In this document: positions 32,576 through 41,812 of the stretch, piece after piece
Position numbering within the stretch: position 1 is the first letter of the stretch
How the letters are laid out: every line of letters begins with the position of its first letter
DNA from: G963668655 sp963668655
GTDB taxonomy: Bacteria; Myxococcota_A; SURF-8
Direction: 5' to 3'
Length of the DNA stretch: 64,000 bases
Assembly (NCBI GenBank): GCA_963668655.2
Contig: CAXXPQ010000001.1
Span: 248,001-312,000 of the forward strand
Program-made: the position numbers and the translations under genes
Notes under the pieces: generated by a model
Database searches by the model: none
Seen by the model: only the letters and a program-made list of their open reading frames with translations
Told to the model about the DNA's origin: nothing

Positions 32576-34648
32576 ATGCTGGAAAAAATCAAACAGCTCG
32601 GCAAACAAAGCGATGTCATGATGGCCGTGGTGGTGGTGGGCATCCTGATGATGATGATCCTGCCCGTCCCGCCGGTGCTTATGGATCTGTTTCTGGCGGT
32701 GAGCATCACGCTTTCGCTGGTGGTGCTGCTGACCACCCTGTACATCACGAAACCTCTGGAATTCTCCGTATTTCCGTCCATTCTGCTCGTGCTGACCCTC
32801 TACCGGCTTTCGCTGAACATCGCCACCACGCGGCTGATTCTCATCAACGGACACGAGGGCGGACAGGCGGCGGGCAACGTCATCATGTCCTTCGGGCAGT
32901 TCGTCGTGGGCGGAAACTACGTCGTCGGTGTGATCGTCTTCCTGATCCTGGTCATCATCAACTTCATCGTCATCACCAAGGGCGCCGGGCGCATCGCGGA
33001 AGTGGCGGCGCGCTTCGTGCTGGATTCCATGCCGGGCAAGCAGATGGCCATCGACGCCGATCTGAACGCCGGGATCATCAGCGACTCGGACGCCCGCAAT
33101 CGCCGCAAGGAAATCCAGGAGGAAGCGGACTTCTACGGAGCGATGGACGGCGCGTCGAAATTCGTGCGCGGAGACGCCATCGCGGGATTGCTGATTACGG
33201 CCATCAACATCATCGCGGGCTTCATCATCGGCGTGGCGCAGAAGGGCCTTCCGGTGGGACAGGCCGCCACGACCTACACGCTTCTCACGGTGGGCGACGG
33301 CCTGGTCAGCCAGATTCCGGCGCTCATCAGTTCCACGGCGGCGGGCATCCTGGTCACGCGCAGCGCGGCGAACGTCAACCTGGGCCAGCATCTTTTCAAG
33401 CAGCTTTTCAGTTACTGGCGCGTGCTGGGCGTCGTGGGCCTGTTTTTGCTGGGCTTCGCCATGATCCCCGGCATGCCGTCCATCACCTTCATCCTGCTGT
33501 CGTTCTCGTTGCTCTCCGTGGCGTATTTCGCGAAAAAGAAGGAGATTCCGGTCTTGAAAAAAACCCAGGCGGAACCCAAGGAGCCCGTGGCCCCGGAAGT
33601 CACGGAAGCGGAGAAACTGGAATCCATGCTTCCGGTGGATCTTCTGGAACTGGAAGTGGGCTACGGCCTCATCAACCTGGTGGACAGCCGCCAGGGCGGC
33701 GAACTGCTGAACCGCATCACGGGCATCCGGCGGCAGTTCGTCACGAGGCTGGGCATCATCATTCCGCCCATCCACATCCGCGACAACCTCCAGTTGGGCG
33801 CCAATCGTTATTCCATCCGCCTGAAAGGCGCGGAGATCGCCGGCGGCGACGTGCTTCCGGATCATCGCATGGCCATGAATCCCGGCGACGTGGTGGAGGA
33901 GATCGAGGGCGTGGACACGGTGGAGCCGGCCTTCGGGCTTCCGGCTCGCTGGATCCCGAAGGATCTCTCGCAGAAGGCGGAGGTGTTGGGATACACAGTG
34001 GTGGACGTATCCACGGTCATCGCCACGCATCTTTCCGAAGTGCTGCGCCAGAACGCCGCGGAACTGGTGGGCCGCCAGGAACTCCAGAATCTTCTGGACG
34101 TGTTCTCCAAGTCCAGCCCCAAGCTGGTGGAGGAACTGATCCCGGCCATGCTGAGCCTGGGCGAGGTGCTGAAGGTGGTCAAGAACCTCCTGCGCGAGGA
34201 AATCTCGGTCCGCGATCTGCGCACCATTCTGGAATCGCTGGCGGATCTGGCGGCCCAGACGAAGAACACCGAGGTGCTGTCCGAACTGGTGCGCCAGCGC
34301 CTGGCGCGCTCCATCACGAATTCGTACAAATCGCCGGAAGGTTACATCCACGCCATCATGTTCGAAAAGGACGTGGAGGACATGTTCCGGAGCTCCCAGC
34401 AGATGATCGACGACGAAATCCAGGTGGTCATCAACCCGGAACAGGCCAAAAACATTCTGAAACAGATCGAGGAACGCATTCAGGAAGCCGCCGCCGCCGC
34501 CATCCAGCCGGTGCTGCTGGTTCCGCCGGAAATCCGCATGGCCATTTTCAATTTCGTCCGGCGTTTTCTTCCCGATATGTCCGTTCTTTCCCACCGGGAG
34601 ATCGACGGGTCCGCGCGGATCCAGCTGGTGGGAACCGTGGGAATCTAG
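32576..34648 (+). CDS. flhA: flagellar export gate protein FlhA
   Basis: A 690-residue inner-membrane protein, core of the flagellar type III export gate. About eight membrane segments fill residues 15-320; the FHIPEP region is represented by PSILLVLTLYRLSLNIATTR and the cytoplasmic loop SMPGKQMAIDADLNAG. The cytoplasmic domain (about 345-690) binds chaperone-substrate complexes. Length is normal. The ATG at 32576 gives the usual beginning but has a poor ribosome-binding site. flhB and other gate genes are not adjacent. flhF follows after 27 bases. Confidence 0.97.
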   Translation: MLEKIKQLGKQSDVMMAVVVVGILMMMILPVPPVLMDLFLAVSITLSLVVLLTTLYITKPLEFSVFPSILLVLTLYRLSLNIATTRLILINGHEGGQAAGNVIMSFGQFVVGGNYVVGVIVFLILVIINFIVITKGAGRIAEVAARFVLDSMPGKQMAIDADLNAGIISDSDARNRRKEIQEEADFYGAMDGASKFVRGDAIAGLLITAINIIAGFIIGVAQKGLPVGQAATTYTLLTVGDGLVSQIPALISSTAAGILVTRSAANVNLGQHLFKQLFSYWRVLGVVGLFLLGFAMIPGMPSITFILLSFSLLSVAYFAKKKEIPVLKKTQAEPKEPVAPEVTEAEKLESMLPVDLLELEVGYGLINLVDSRQGGELLNRITGIRRQFVTRLGIIIPPIHIRDNLQLGANRYSIRLKGAEIAGGDVLPDHRMAMNPGDVVEEIEGVDTVEPAFGLPARWIPKDLSQKAEVLGYTVVDVSTVIATHLSEVLRQNAAELVGRQELQNLLDVFSKSSPKLVEELIPAMLSLGEVLKVVKNLLREEISVRDLRTILESLADLAAQTKNTEVLSELVRQRLARSITNSYKSPEGYIHAIMFEKDVEDMFRSSQQMIDDEIQVVINPEQAKNILKQIEERIQEAAAAAIQPVLLVPPEIRMAIFNFVRRFLPDMSVLSHREIDGSARIQLVGTVGI

Positions 34649-34675
34649 GCTCCGCGAGCCTGAGGAGAGTGCATC

Positions 34676-35974
34676 ATGGAGACATACCGATTCACGGCAT
34701 CCAGCGTGGCCGAGGGCCTGATGACGGTCAAGATGGAACTGGGAGACGACGCGGTGATTCTGTCGGTGAACGAAGACGGAAAGCGGATGAGCGGCGCGCC
34801 CGGCCAGGTGGAGATCGTGGCGGCCCGCAAGGACGGACGGAAGACGCCGGGCGGGCGGCCGGCCGGAAACGCCGGAACGCCGAATCCCGCCGCGCGTTCC
34901 GTGGACGGCGTGACCAAGGCCCGGCAGGTGCTGAATCTCATCGACCGGAAATCGGAAGAAAAGACCAAATACCTGGAACGGGCCAAGATCCTGATGGACG
35001 CCCTGGAAAAGAACAAGACCGAACCGAAAACGCCGCCGCGCCGGAAAGCGAAAACGCGCACGGCCGCCCCGGCCGCGACGCAACCGGAACCCGCCTCCGA
35101 GTCCGAGCCCGAATCCTCGCCCGAATCCGAACGGCGTCCCCACCTGTCCCGGCGGCCGCCGGTCTTTCGTTCGGCCATCGCGTCCGCGCCCGAGGCGGTT
35201 CCGGCGGAAATCACCTCCCTGTATTTCTACCTGGTGGACACGGGCATCAGCCCCGACATCGCGGAAGAAATGGTGGTGCGCCTTTCCGAAAGCGTAGACG
35301 TGGGCGGGGGAATCGACAAGCACAGGGTCCGCCGCTTTCTGGGTTCGCTGGTGGAACACCAGGTGCGCGTGGGCGGCGTGGTGAAGCCCTCGAAAAAGCG
35401 TTCGATCGTCGCCCTGTTCGGCCCCACGGGCGTGGGCAAGACCACCACCATCGCCAAGCTGGCCACGGGCTTCGCCCGGAAGGGCGTCAGCGTGGGCCTG
35501 GTCACGGTGGACCATTACCGGGTGGGCGCGGTGGATCAGCTTCGCAAATACTCCGAGGCGCTGAACGTTCCGCTTCTGGCGGCCAACAACCGGCAGGATT
35601 TCGTAAAAGCGGTGCGCGCCTTCCAGACCCGCCAGGTGGTGCTGGTGGACACGGCGGGGCAGAATCCCCGGGACTACGAACAGCTCGACCGCCTGCGCCA
35701 GACGCTGGGCATGGTGGAGGACATCAAGCGCTACCTGGTGCTCTCCGCGCCCACCAAGGAACGGGATCTCCTGGGTTTCGTGGAGCTGTACCGGCAGGTG
35801 GGATTCGATTACCTGCTGTTTTCGAAACTGGACGAGACCGCCACCTACGGCGGGCTTTTGAACACGTATTTCTCGGCGGACCGGCCGCTCTCCTACTTCA
35901 CCTCCGGACAGCGGGTTCCGGAGGACATCGAGGCGGCCAGCACGGGACGTCTGAGCGAACTGCTTTTTCACTGA
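34676..35974 (+). CDS. flhF: flagellar GTPase FlhF
   Basis: A 432-residue SRP-type GTPase that sets the position of polar flagella. The basic, Pro-rich N-terminal half (about 55-165) is variable; the N and G domains follow, with GPTGVGKTTTIAKLA (about 245), DHYRVGAVDQL, DTAGQNPRD and SKLDET. AGGAGAG precedes the ATG. It lies between flhA and flhG, the order seen in polarly flagellated bacteria. Confidence 0.96.
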   Translation: METYRFTASSVAEGLMTVKMELGDDAVILSVNEDGKRMSGAPGQVEIVAARKDGRKTPGGRPAGNAGTPNPAARSVDGVTKARQVLNLIDRKSEEKTKYLERAKILMDALEKNKTEPKTPPRRKAKTRTAAPAATQPEPASESEPESSPESERRPHLSRRPPVFRSAIASAPEAVPAEITSLYFYLVDTGISPDIAEEMVVRLSESVDVGGGIDKHRVRRFLGSLVEHQVRVGGVVKPSKKRSIVALFGPTGVGKTTTIAKLATGFARKGVSVGLVTVDHYRVGAVDQLRKYSEALNVPLLAANNRQDFVKAVRAFQTRQVVLVDTAGQNPRDYEQLDRLRQTLGMVEDIKRYLVLSAPTKERDLLGFVELYRQVGFDYLLFSKLDETATYGGLLNTYFSADRPLSYFTSGQRVPEDIEAASTGRLSELLFH

Positions 35975-36010
35975 TCCGGCGTCATCGAACGGGAAAGGAA
36001 CACGGACGGC

Positions 36011-36838
36011 ATGGCTGTGACGCAAACCAAGCGACGAACCCGGAATCCCCTGGTGATATCGATCACGTCCGGAAAGGGCGGCGTGGGCAAGACGACGCTT
36101 TCGGTGAACATGGGCGTGCAACTGGTGGAACGCGGCCGCCGGGTGCTGCTCATCGACGGCGACCTGGGCCTGGCGAACGTGGACATCATGTTCGGCATCC
36201 GGCCCATGTTCACGTTCCAGCATCTGCTTTCCGGCGAACGGAGCATCGAGGAGATCATCGTCAAGGGCCCGGGGGGCATCCGCATTCTTCCGGCCAGTTC
36301 CGGCATCACGGAAGTGGCCGACCTGAATCCGGACGTGCAGATGCACATCCTGAACCAGCTGGAAACCCTGGAAAGCAACTTCGATGTCATCCTGATTGAC
36401 ACCGCCGCCGGCATCGGCAGCAACGTGCTGCACTTCGCCGCCGCCGCCCAGTACGTGACCGTGGTGGTCACGCCGGAGCCCACCAGCCTGGCCGACAGCT
36501 ACGCCGTCATCAAGGTGTTGCGGGAACGCTACAACGTCCAGCGCTTCCAGCTCGTGGTCACCAACGCCGAAAACGAACGCTCCGCCCTGCGCGTCTACCA
36601 GACGCTGACGGACGTGGCGGACAATTTCATAGATGTCGTCATCGATTACCTGGGCGCGATCCCCCGCGACATGAACATCACGAGCGCCATCAAGGCCCAA
36701 CGGCCCGTTATCGAAATGTTCCCTTCCTCCCCCGCCTCCGTGGCCGTCCGGAAACTGGCCGAGACGATGCTGACCAAGCGCGGACGCGGCCTGCCGGGAG
36801 AAAGCGAACCCCTGTTCTGGTCCCGTATCATCGAATAA
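36011..36838 (+). CDS. flhG: flagellar number regulator FlhG (MinD-like)
   Basis: A 275-residue MinD/ParA-type ATPase. Walker A SGKGGVGKTTLSVN is near residue 19, then LIDGDLGLANVDIMFG, ILIDTAAGI and VTPEPTSLADSYA. FlhG (FleN/YlxH) controls flagellar number by acting on FlhF and, in some bacteria, on the sigma-54 activator FleQ. It lies between flhF and fliA with short gaps, in one operon. Confidence 0.95.
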   Translation: MAVTQTKRRTRNPLVISITSGKGGVGKTTLSVNMGVQLVERGRRVLLIDGDLGLANVDIMFGIRPMFTFQHLLSGERSIEEIIVKGPGGIRILPASSGITEVADLNPDVQMHILNQLETLESNFDVILIDTAAGIGSNVLHFAAAAQYVTVVVTPEPTSLADSYAVIKVLRERYNVQRFQLVVTNAENERSALRVYQTLTDVADNFIDVVIDYLGAIPRDMNITSAIKAQRPVIEMFPSSPASVAVRKLAETMLTKRGRGLPGESEPLFWSRIIE

Positions 36839-36850
36839 CGAGGTGCACGG

Positions 36851-37636
36851 ATGCAAAAGGCGGAAGCCCTGAAAATGGAAGCCATCGATCACAAGAACGC
36901 GCGGATTCCCGTCTGCCGGGAGGATCTGGCGAAACGGAACGAACTGGTGATCGAGTACGCCCCGCTGGTCAAGCGGGTGGCCTATCGCATCATCGCGAGG
37001 CTGCCGGAGACCATTCAGATCGAGGATCTGATCTCCATCGGCACCCTGGGACTGATGGACGCCATCCAGAAATACGACCCGGACAAGGGCAAGGGATTCC
37101 GCGCCTACGCGGAACTGCGCATCAACGGGGCGATCCTGGACGAGCTGCGGGGATACGACAACCTCTCGCGGGTCAACCGCCGCCGGGCCAACAAGATGAA
37201 CAAGGCCGTCCGGGAACTGGAAAACCGCCTGGGCCGCGCTCCCCGGGACGAGGAGGTGGCCGAGGAAATGGGGCTGGACCTGGACGAGTATTACAGCGTC
37301 CGGGCGGCCACGCGCTCTTTGGTCTTTCTGGACATCGACGACAGCTCCAACGGGAATTCCAACGAGCCGGCCAAGCCCATGGAGGGCGGCGATCCGGAAA
37401 CGCACTTCGAGCCGTTCCAGTCTCTGGCCGACAAGTCCATGAAAGAATGCCTGACCCAGGCCCTGGAAAAGCTGCCGGAAAAGCTGAAGCTGGTGCTCTC
37501 CCTCTATTACTTCTCGGAACTGAACTACAAGGAAATCGGAGAGGTTCTGGATCTGTCGGAGTCGCGCATTTCCCAGCTTCACAGCAAGGCCATCGAGAAG
37601 CTGCGCCGCACGTTCCAGAGCCAGGAGGCGCTGTAG
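36851..37636 (+). CDS. fliA: flagellar sigma factor FliA/WhiG (sigma-28)
   Basis: A 261-residue sigma factor of the FliA/WhiG class. Region 2 reads YAPLVKRVAYRI to IEDLISIGTLGLMDAI and KGFRAYAELRINGAILDELR; region 3 has RLGRAPRDEEVAEEMG; region 4 ends with NYKEIGEVLDLSESRISQLH. An Asn/Ser/Pro-rich insert lies between regions 3 and 4 (about 160-185). It would transcribe late flagellar genes. It is the last gene of the operon driven by the sigma-54 promoter at 32491, giving the usual regulatory cascade. No terminator was recognised before the facing ablB. Confidence 0.95.
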   Translation: MQKAEALKMEAIDHKNARIPVCREDLAKRNELVIEYAPLVKRVAYRIIARLPETIQIEDLISIGTLGLMDAIQKYDPDKGKGFRAYAELRINGAILDELRGYDNLSRVNRRRANKMNKAVRELENRLGRAPRDEEVAEEMGLDLDEYYSVRAATRSLVFLDIDDSSNGNSNEPAKPMEGGDPETHFEPFQSLADKSMKECLTQALEKLPEKLKLVLSLYYFSELNYKEIGEVLDLSESRISQLHSKAIEKLRRTFQSQEAL

Positions 37637-37700
37637 CCGCGGGGACGGGCGGAAAACGCCGCTTTGCGCCCCGTTTCGCGAACGCCTTTCCCTTCGGCGG

Positions 37701-38774
37701 CTACAGCCGCTTGACCCAGATGTTCATGTCCTCGAACTGGCCGAAGATGTCGCAGTTGTTGACCAGCCGGCCCGAGAACTCGTAGCCCAGCTTGAAGAAC
37801 GAGCGGTTCATGCCCACGCTCATGCCGCGCGCCAGGGTATAGGCCGTCATGATCCTTTCCTGCCGCAGGTCGTTTTCCAGGTGGGTCAGCAGATGCTGCA
37901 TCAGGCCCTTGCCCTGGGCCTCGGGGGCCGTGGCGCAGTCCGTCATTTCCGCGTTTTTGTGCTTGCGGTCCATGTCCGCGCTGGCCGCCGCCAGGGCCGT
38001 CTCGCCCCGCATGGCCAGCCGATAGATCAGGTTGCGGTCCATGGTGGACTTGATGTAGTCCGGGTTGGTCAGGGGGGACGGATAGGTTTCGAAAACGCTG
38101 CGGTAGATGGCCGCCAGAAGCGGAATGTGCTCGTTCGTGGCGCGGATGATCTCGATGTTCGGATCCAGCGGGCGGATGTGGCCCGGTTCCGAGTGGTAGA
38201 TCAGGTTTTCGATCAACCGGGCTTCCTGCAATAGATCGGAACTGCTCACGCGCTCGTCCGAGGAAAAGCGCGAAAGCACGTAGGCGTCCTCTCCCTCGAA
38301 GTAATAGCGCAGGACGCCTTCCATCATATAGCCGTGGGAGAGGAATTTCTGAAAATCCTCTTTGCGGGCCTTCACGAAGATCTTGTCGAAGTGATTCGCC
38401 TCCGCCAGCCAGGCCAGCCGTTGGATCATCTGCGAGTAGTCGTCGGCGTCGAAATCCACGATCTTCAGCCGCTTGTTGTAATAGTCGAAGAAGACCTTGA
38501 CCTTGTATCCTTCGCCCTCGATTTCGAAATCCAAGCCGTATACGGTTCCGACCACGGTGGTTTTCACTCCTTTGTCCAAGGTGAACTGGACCAGTCCCAT
38601 TTCCTTGTCGGTGGGCTCCAGGCCGCTCCATTCGTCCGAGACCGGCTCGCCGTCCTCGAGCCCCGCGACGGGCACGGCCGCCGGGGAACCGGCGGAACCC
38701 GGCAGGGAAACGAGCTTCCCGTCCGATCCGCCGACATTTTTTTTCTTCGTTTCCGTCTTTTTCGCTTTCGTCAT
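37701..38774 (-). CDS. ablB: putative beta-lysine N-acetyltransferase AblB
   Basis: A 357-residue protein. A Lys/Pro-rich N-terminal extension of about 60 residues leads into the AblB family: GYMMEGVLRYYFEGEDAYVL, SPLTNPDYIKSTM, NAEMTDCATAPEAQGKGL (GNAT acetyl-CoA site) and a C-terminal GRLVNNCDIFG then FEDMNIWVK. AblB acetylates beta-lysine made by lysine 2,3-aminomutase (AblA), giving the osmolyte N-epsilon-acetyl-beta-lysine. ablA is not in the window. The start overlaps the symporter stop (ATGA). Confidence 0.88.
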   Translation of the reverse strand: MTKAKKTETKKKNVGGSDGKLVSLPGSAGSPAAVPVAGLEDGEPVSDEWSGLEPTDKEMGLVQFTLDKGVKTTVVGTVYGLDFEIEGEGYKVKVFFDYYNKRLKIVDFDADDYSQMIQRLAWLAEANHFDKIFVKARKEDFQKFLSHGYMMEGVLRYYFEGEDAYVLSRFSSDERVSSSDLLQEARLIENLIYHSEPGHIRPLDPNIEIIRATNEHIPLLAAIYRSVFETYPSPLTNPDYIKSTMDRNLIYRLAMRGETALAAASADMDRKHKNAEMTDCATAPEAQGKGLMQHLLTHLENDLRQERIMTAYTLARGMSVGMNRSFFKLGYEFSGRLVNNCDIFGQFEDMNIWVKRL

Positions 38775-40186
38775 GCGTCGATCTCCATGCTAGAGGCCGC
38801 GGGTTTCGCGGGCCAAAGGAACGTCGCCGCGATCAGCACCGTCGCGGAAAGGGGCAGTGCGACCAGAATCGGCTCGTCCAGGGGGTTCAGGGAAGGAAAC
38901 ACGTTCAGCAGCAGGGCGGCGCCCCCGCCGATAACCATGCTGGAAAACGCCGCCGTGGAAGACACCCGCTTCCAGAGCAGCCCGCCGAGCGTCGGCACGA
39001 ACAGGCCGGACACCATGAAGGAATAGGCCAGAAGAATGCTGTCCAGCACCTTGGGAACCGCCAGGGCGATGCCCACCGCCAGAACGCCGATGACGATGGT
39101 CGCGACACGGCTGACCCGCAGCACGGCGGCGTCCGGGGCGTCCGGGCGGATGTATTTCTGGTAGATGTCGTTGACCGCGTTGCCCACCGAGGCCAGCAGG
39201 CAGCTATCCGCCGTGGACATGATGGCCGAGAAATAGGCCGCGCTCACCAGGCCGACGAGCCCCACGGGAAGCACGTCCCGGATGAGCATGGGCAAGGCCA
39301 TCTCGGATTCCGCATCGGGAAACATCACCCGGCCGAACATGCCCAGAAGCACGCCCAGAAAAGCCATCAGCGGCCATTCGAGCAGTCCCGCCAGATACCA
39401 GGCCCGCCGGGCGGTCTTTACGTCCCGGGCGGCGTAGATGCGCTGATAGAGCGTCATGCCCACGAACCAGATGGGAATGATGGTGAACATCCAGGTCAAA
39501 AACGTTCCGATGCCGATGTTGAACAGGTCGAAATGGGAGGCGGGCAGACCCGCGCGAATGGCCTCCCACCCGCCGATCTCGACATAGGAAAAGGGCAGCG
39601 CGAAAAACAGCAGCCCGCCCAGCAGAACCGCCCATTGGATGGAATCCGTATAGATGACGGCCTGGATGCCCCCGAAGGACGTATACAGGATCGCCACGCC
39701 GGCCATGACGAGCACGGCGGTGGGAATGCCGACGCCGAAGACCGCGCTTCCCAGCTTCGCCCCGGCCAGCACCTGCGCCCCCACGAAACCGGCGTAGCCG
39801 ATCCCGGAAACGACGGCGGCCACGAGCCGGGTTTTCCCGTCGAAACGTTTTTCCAGGAAATCGGGATAGGTCAGCAGCCCGTATCGGTCGCCCAGGCGTT
39901 TGACCCGGGGAATCAGGATCACCGCCGCCAGCCAGGCGCCCAAAAGGCCGGTGAACAGCAGCCACGAGCCCGAAAGCCCCATGGCGAAGCCCAGGCCGCC
40001 CAGGCCGATGGAGAACCCCCCGCCGACATCGGTGGCCACCACGGAAAAGCCGATGTGTCCGGCCCCCATGTTGCGGTCGCCCACGAAATATTCGTCCACG
40101 CTCTGTTGGCGACGCAGAAAAAAGAATCCCACGCCCAGCATGGCGGCCATGTAGACGGCGATGATGGAGATGTCCAGCCAGTGCAT
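38771..40186 (-). CDS. sodium:solute symporter (SSS family)
   Basis: A 471-residue inner-membrane transporter with about 13 hydrophobic segments. Family marks: DEYFVGDRNMG near residue 30, GGLGFAMGLSGSWLL, GGIQAVIYTDSIQW, and SAAYFSAIMSTADSCLLASVG. Members carry proline, betaine, carboxylates or other solutes with Na+. Its place between a MerR regulator and ablB suggests uptake of a compatible solute or its precursor; this is inference from context. It starts 10 bases after the regulator's stop. Confidence 0.92.
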   Translation of the reverse strand: MHWLDISIIAVYMAAMLGVGFFFLRRQQSVDEYFVGDRNMGAGHIGFSVVATDVGGGFSIGLGGLGFAMGLSGSWLLFTGLLGAWLAAVILIPRVKRLGDRYGLLTYPDFLEKRFDGKTRLVAAVVSGIGYAGFVGAQVLAGAKLGSAVFGVGIPTAVLVMAGVAILYTSFGGIQAVIYTDSIQWAVLLGGLLFFALPFSYVEIGGWEAIRAGLPASHFDLFNIGIGTFLTWMFTIIPIWFVGMTLYQRIYAARDVKTARRAWYLAGLLEWPLMAFLGVLLGMFGRVMFPDAESEMALPMLIRDVLPVGLVGLVSAAYFSAIMSTADSCLLASVGNAVNDIYQKYIRPDAPDAAVLRVSRVATIVIGVLAVGIALAVPKVLDSILLAYSFMVSGLFVPTLGGLLWKRVSSTAAFSSMVIGGGAALLLNVFPSLNPLDEPILVALPLSATVLIAATFLWPAKPAASSMEIDA

Positions 40187-40196
40187 GAAATCGATG

Positions 40197-40640
40197 CTAT
40201 CCTTCCTCCGAATCGTCGATTCGGGTGGCCTCCAGTTCCTCCAGAACGGGGGAGTTCTTGTTCGGAGACCGCAGCAGGGGATCGTCTTCCTCCTTGGGTT
40301 CCTTTTCCTCGAAGGCGGCTTTTTCCGGGCGCGTCAGCTTGCGGATGGAATCCTCCACCGACAGGATCAGGTTTCTGCGCTCCTCCCGGCCAAAGCGGCG
40401 CATCAGTCCCAGAATGAACTTCACCCCGGCCAGATTGACCTTCTCCACGGAGACCAGATAGTGGATAAACGTCAGCAATTCCACGTCTCTTTGAGAGTAG
40501 AGCCGCCGGTTGCCGTCCGAGCGGGCGGGGATGATAACGCCCTTGGATTCGTAAATCCGAAGCTGATTCTTGGACGTTCCGATCATGTCGGCCACGACGC
40601 CGATGGGGAACATCCCCTTGTTGGGGTCCGCGATTCTCAT
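40197..40640 (-). CDS. MerR-family regulator
   Basis: A 147-residue regulator with the MerR winged helix at the N-terminus: FPIGVVADMIGTSKNQLRIYES, then GNRRLYSQRDVELLTFIHYL. A short coiled coil follows and then a charged C-terminal tail of about 50 residues. No Cys pair for metal or drug sensing is seen; HspR-like members look similar. I chose the ATG at 40640 with GAG seven bases upstream; the ATG at 40652 is possible. It is the first gene of the operon with the symporter and ablB and probably controls it. Confidence 0.85.
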   Translation of the reverse strand: MRIADPNKGMFPIGVVADMIGTSKNQLRIYESKGVIIPARSDGNRRLYSQRDVELLTFIHYLVSVEKVNLAGVKFILGLMRRFGREERRNLILSVEDSIRKLTRPEKAAFEEKEPKEEDDPLLRSPNKNSPVLEELEATRIDDSEEG

Positions 40641-40939
40641 TGTTCTTCTCATCCAATCATCGGTCCGTTATATTCTGACCCTTGACGATATACATTTATT
40701 GAAGTAAAATGACATATGAAAGCTACCACGAAACAGTTAGGTTCGTCAATGCTTTCCTTTGAAATATACGGAATATACGATGGAAGAACGCATCAAGGTT
40801 TTTCCATTGGGGCTTTGGCGGTCATCTTTATAGAAACCGAAGGACGTGCGGATGGAAATGGGATTCATTATATCGGATTTGGACGGAATCGTTATGTTGA
40901 AATAACGAGGAAATTCATGGAAAGGAGCGGAGAGAAACG
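40641..40939. other. AT-rich intergenic region
   Basis: About 300 bases between divergent genes, clearly AT-rich at 40670-40890. Promoters for both sides are expected. A 75-codon ORF at 40716 lacks a ribosome-binding site and any recognisable feature, so I do not call it. Confidence 0.35.
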
Positions 40940-41644
40940 GTGAGGGAACGGGCGAGAACGATTTGGATTATGGGAATGATCTGGCCGCTTTTCCTTCTTT
41001 TCGGAGGGACGCTTCGGGCGGAGGAAAGCGTGGAGGCGGCGGCGAAGGCCGTATCGGAAGCCACGGCCGAATGTCCCGCCGGCGATTCCCGCAAGGAAAA
41101 ACGGCGGAAGGTGAAAAACGAGGACCAGTGCGTCGCCCTGTTCGGATCGGAGCGCCTGGAGGAACGGAACGAAAACCGCCGGGAGCGGCTTCTGGTTCGC
41201 GTGCGGGAATCCAACGGGGTCATCACCGTCATGCACCACGCGGACAAGTGGGACGATCCCATTCGCGCTCAGTGCGAGGGTCTGGACCTGGAGTTCATCG
41301 AAAAAAGTGAAAATGACGGATACCACGCTTTTTTCGAGGTGACGGACGAACTGGCCGGCCGCTATGGATGCGAAGGCGGAATCTACGAGGTCTCGCAGGA
41401 CGCCGCGCTTTTCTCCAGCGCCAGCGTGCTGTGGATCGATCCGGACCTGGTGCTGCTCGAATATGACCATGATCTGGCCTATCTGACCCCCGACCCCGGC
41501 GCTTCCCACGCCTTTCGGCTGGTCTGGCAGTCGGAATGGACCCTGGACCGGGAGGAGGCGGCTTCCAAGCCCAAGGCGAAAAAGCGGTCCAAAAGGCGCA
41601 GGAAAAAGAAAAAAAGACGGTCGAAGCGACGCAGGAGGCGGTAA
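40940..41644 (+). CDS. exported protein with strongly basic C-terminal tail
   Basis: A 234-residue protein starting at GTG with GGAGAG upstream. Signal peptide: IMGMIWPLFLLFGGTLRA. The middle (about 50-205) has four cysteines and alternating strands; no family recognised. The final 28 residues are almost all Lys and Arg (KAKKRSKRRRKKKKRR and so on), unusual for an exported protein; it may bind lipopolysaccharide, nucleic acid or acidic polysaccharide. A 168-base gap separates it from the DUF1007 gene, so a shared operon is uncertain. Confidence 0.6.
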   Translation: MRERARTIWIMGMIWPLFLLFGGTLRAEESVEAAAKAVSEATAECPAGDSRKEKRRKVKNEDQCVALFGSERLEERNENRRERLLVRVRESNGVITVMHHADKWDDPIRAQCEGLDLEFIEKSENDGYHAFFEVTDELAGRYGCEGGIYEVSQDAALFSSASVLWIDPDLVLLEYDHDLAYLTPDPGASHAFRLVWQSEWTLDREEAASKPKAKKRSKRRRKKKKRRSKRRRRR

Positions 41645-41761
41645 GACCGACACTTTTGTTCGCCGGGCCGGAAAACGCCCCCTACGAACGGCCGGAAGGA
41701 TCTTTCCGTGCGCCGGTCCGAAAAAGGACGAAAACTCCTGGAAATCCTTATTGATATTCAG

Positions 41762-41767
41762 TATAAT
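41762..41767 (+). promoter_or_regulatory. possible -10 element before the DUF1007 gene
   Basis: A perfect TATAAT lies in the AT-rich sequence 46 bases upstream of the DUF1007 start. No good -35 box is found at 17 bases (TGGAAA), so activator-dependent use is possible. Confidence 0.35.
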
Positions 41768-41812
41768 TCAGCGGTGTTGTCGGATCATAACGCCTTTTCA
41801 CGAAACAGAACG

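Noticed and set aside
32432..37582. A 1716-codon open frame opposite the flagellar operon.
   Set aside because: It is a shadow of flhA-fliA caused by GC-rich codon use; the plus-strand genes are unmistakable.
40716..40943. A 75-codon ORF before the basic-tail protein.
   Set aside because: No ribosome-binding site, no recognisable feature, and it overlaps the next start.
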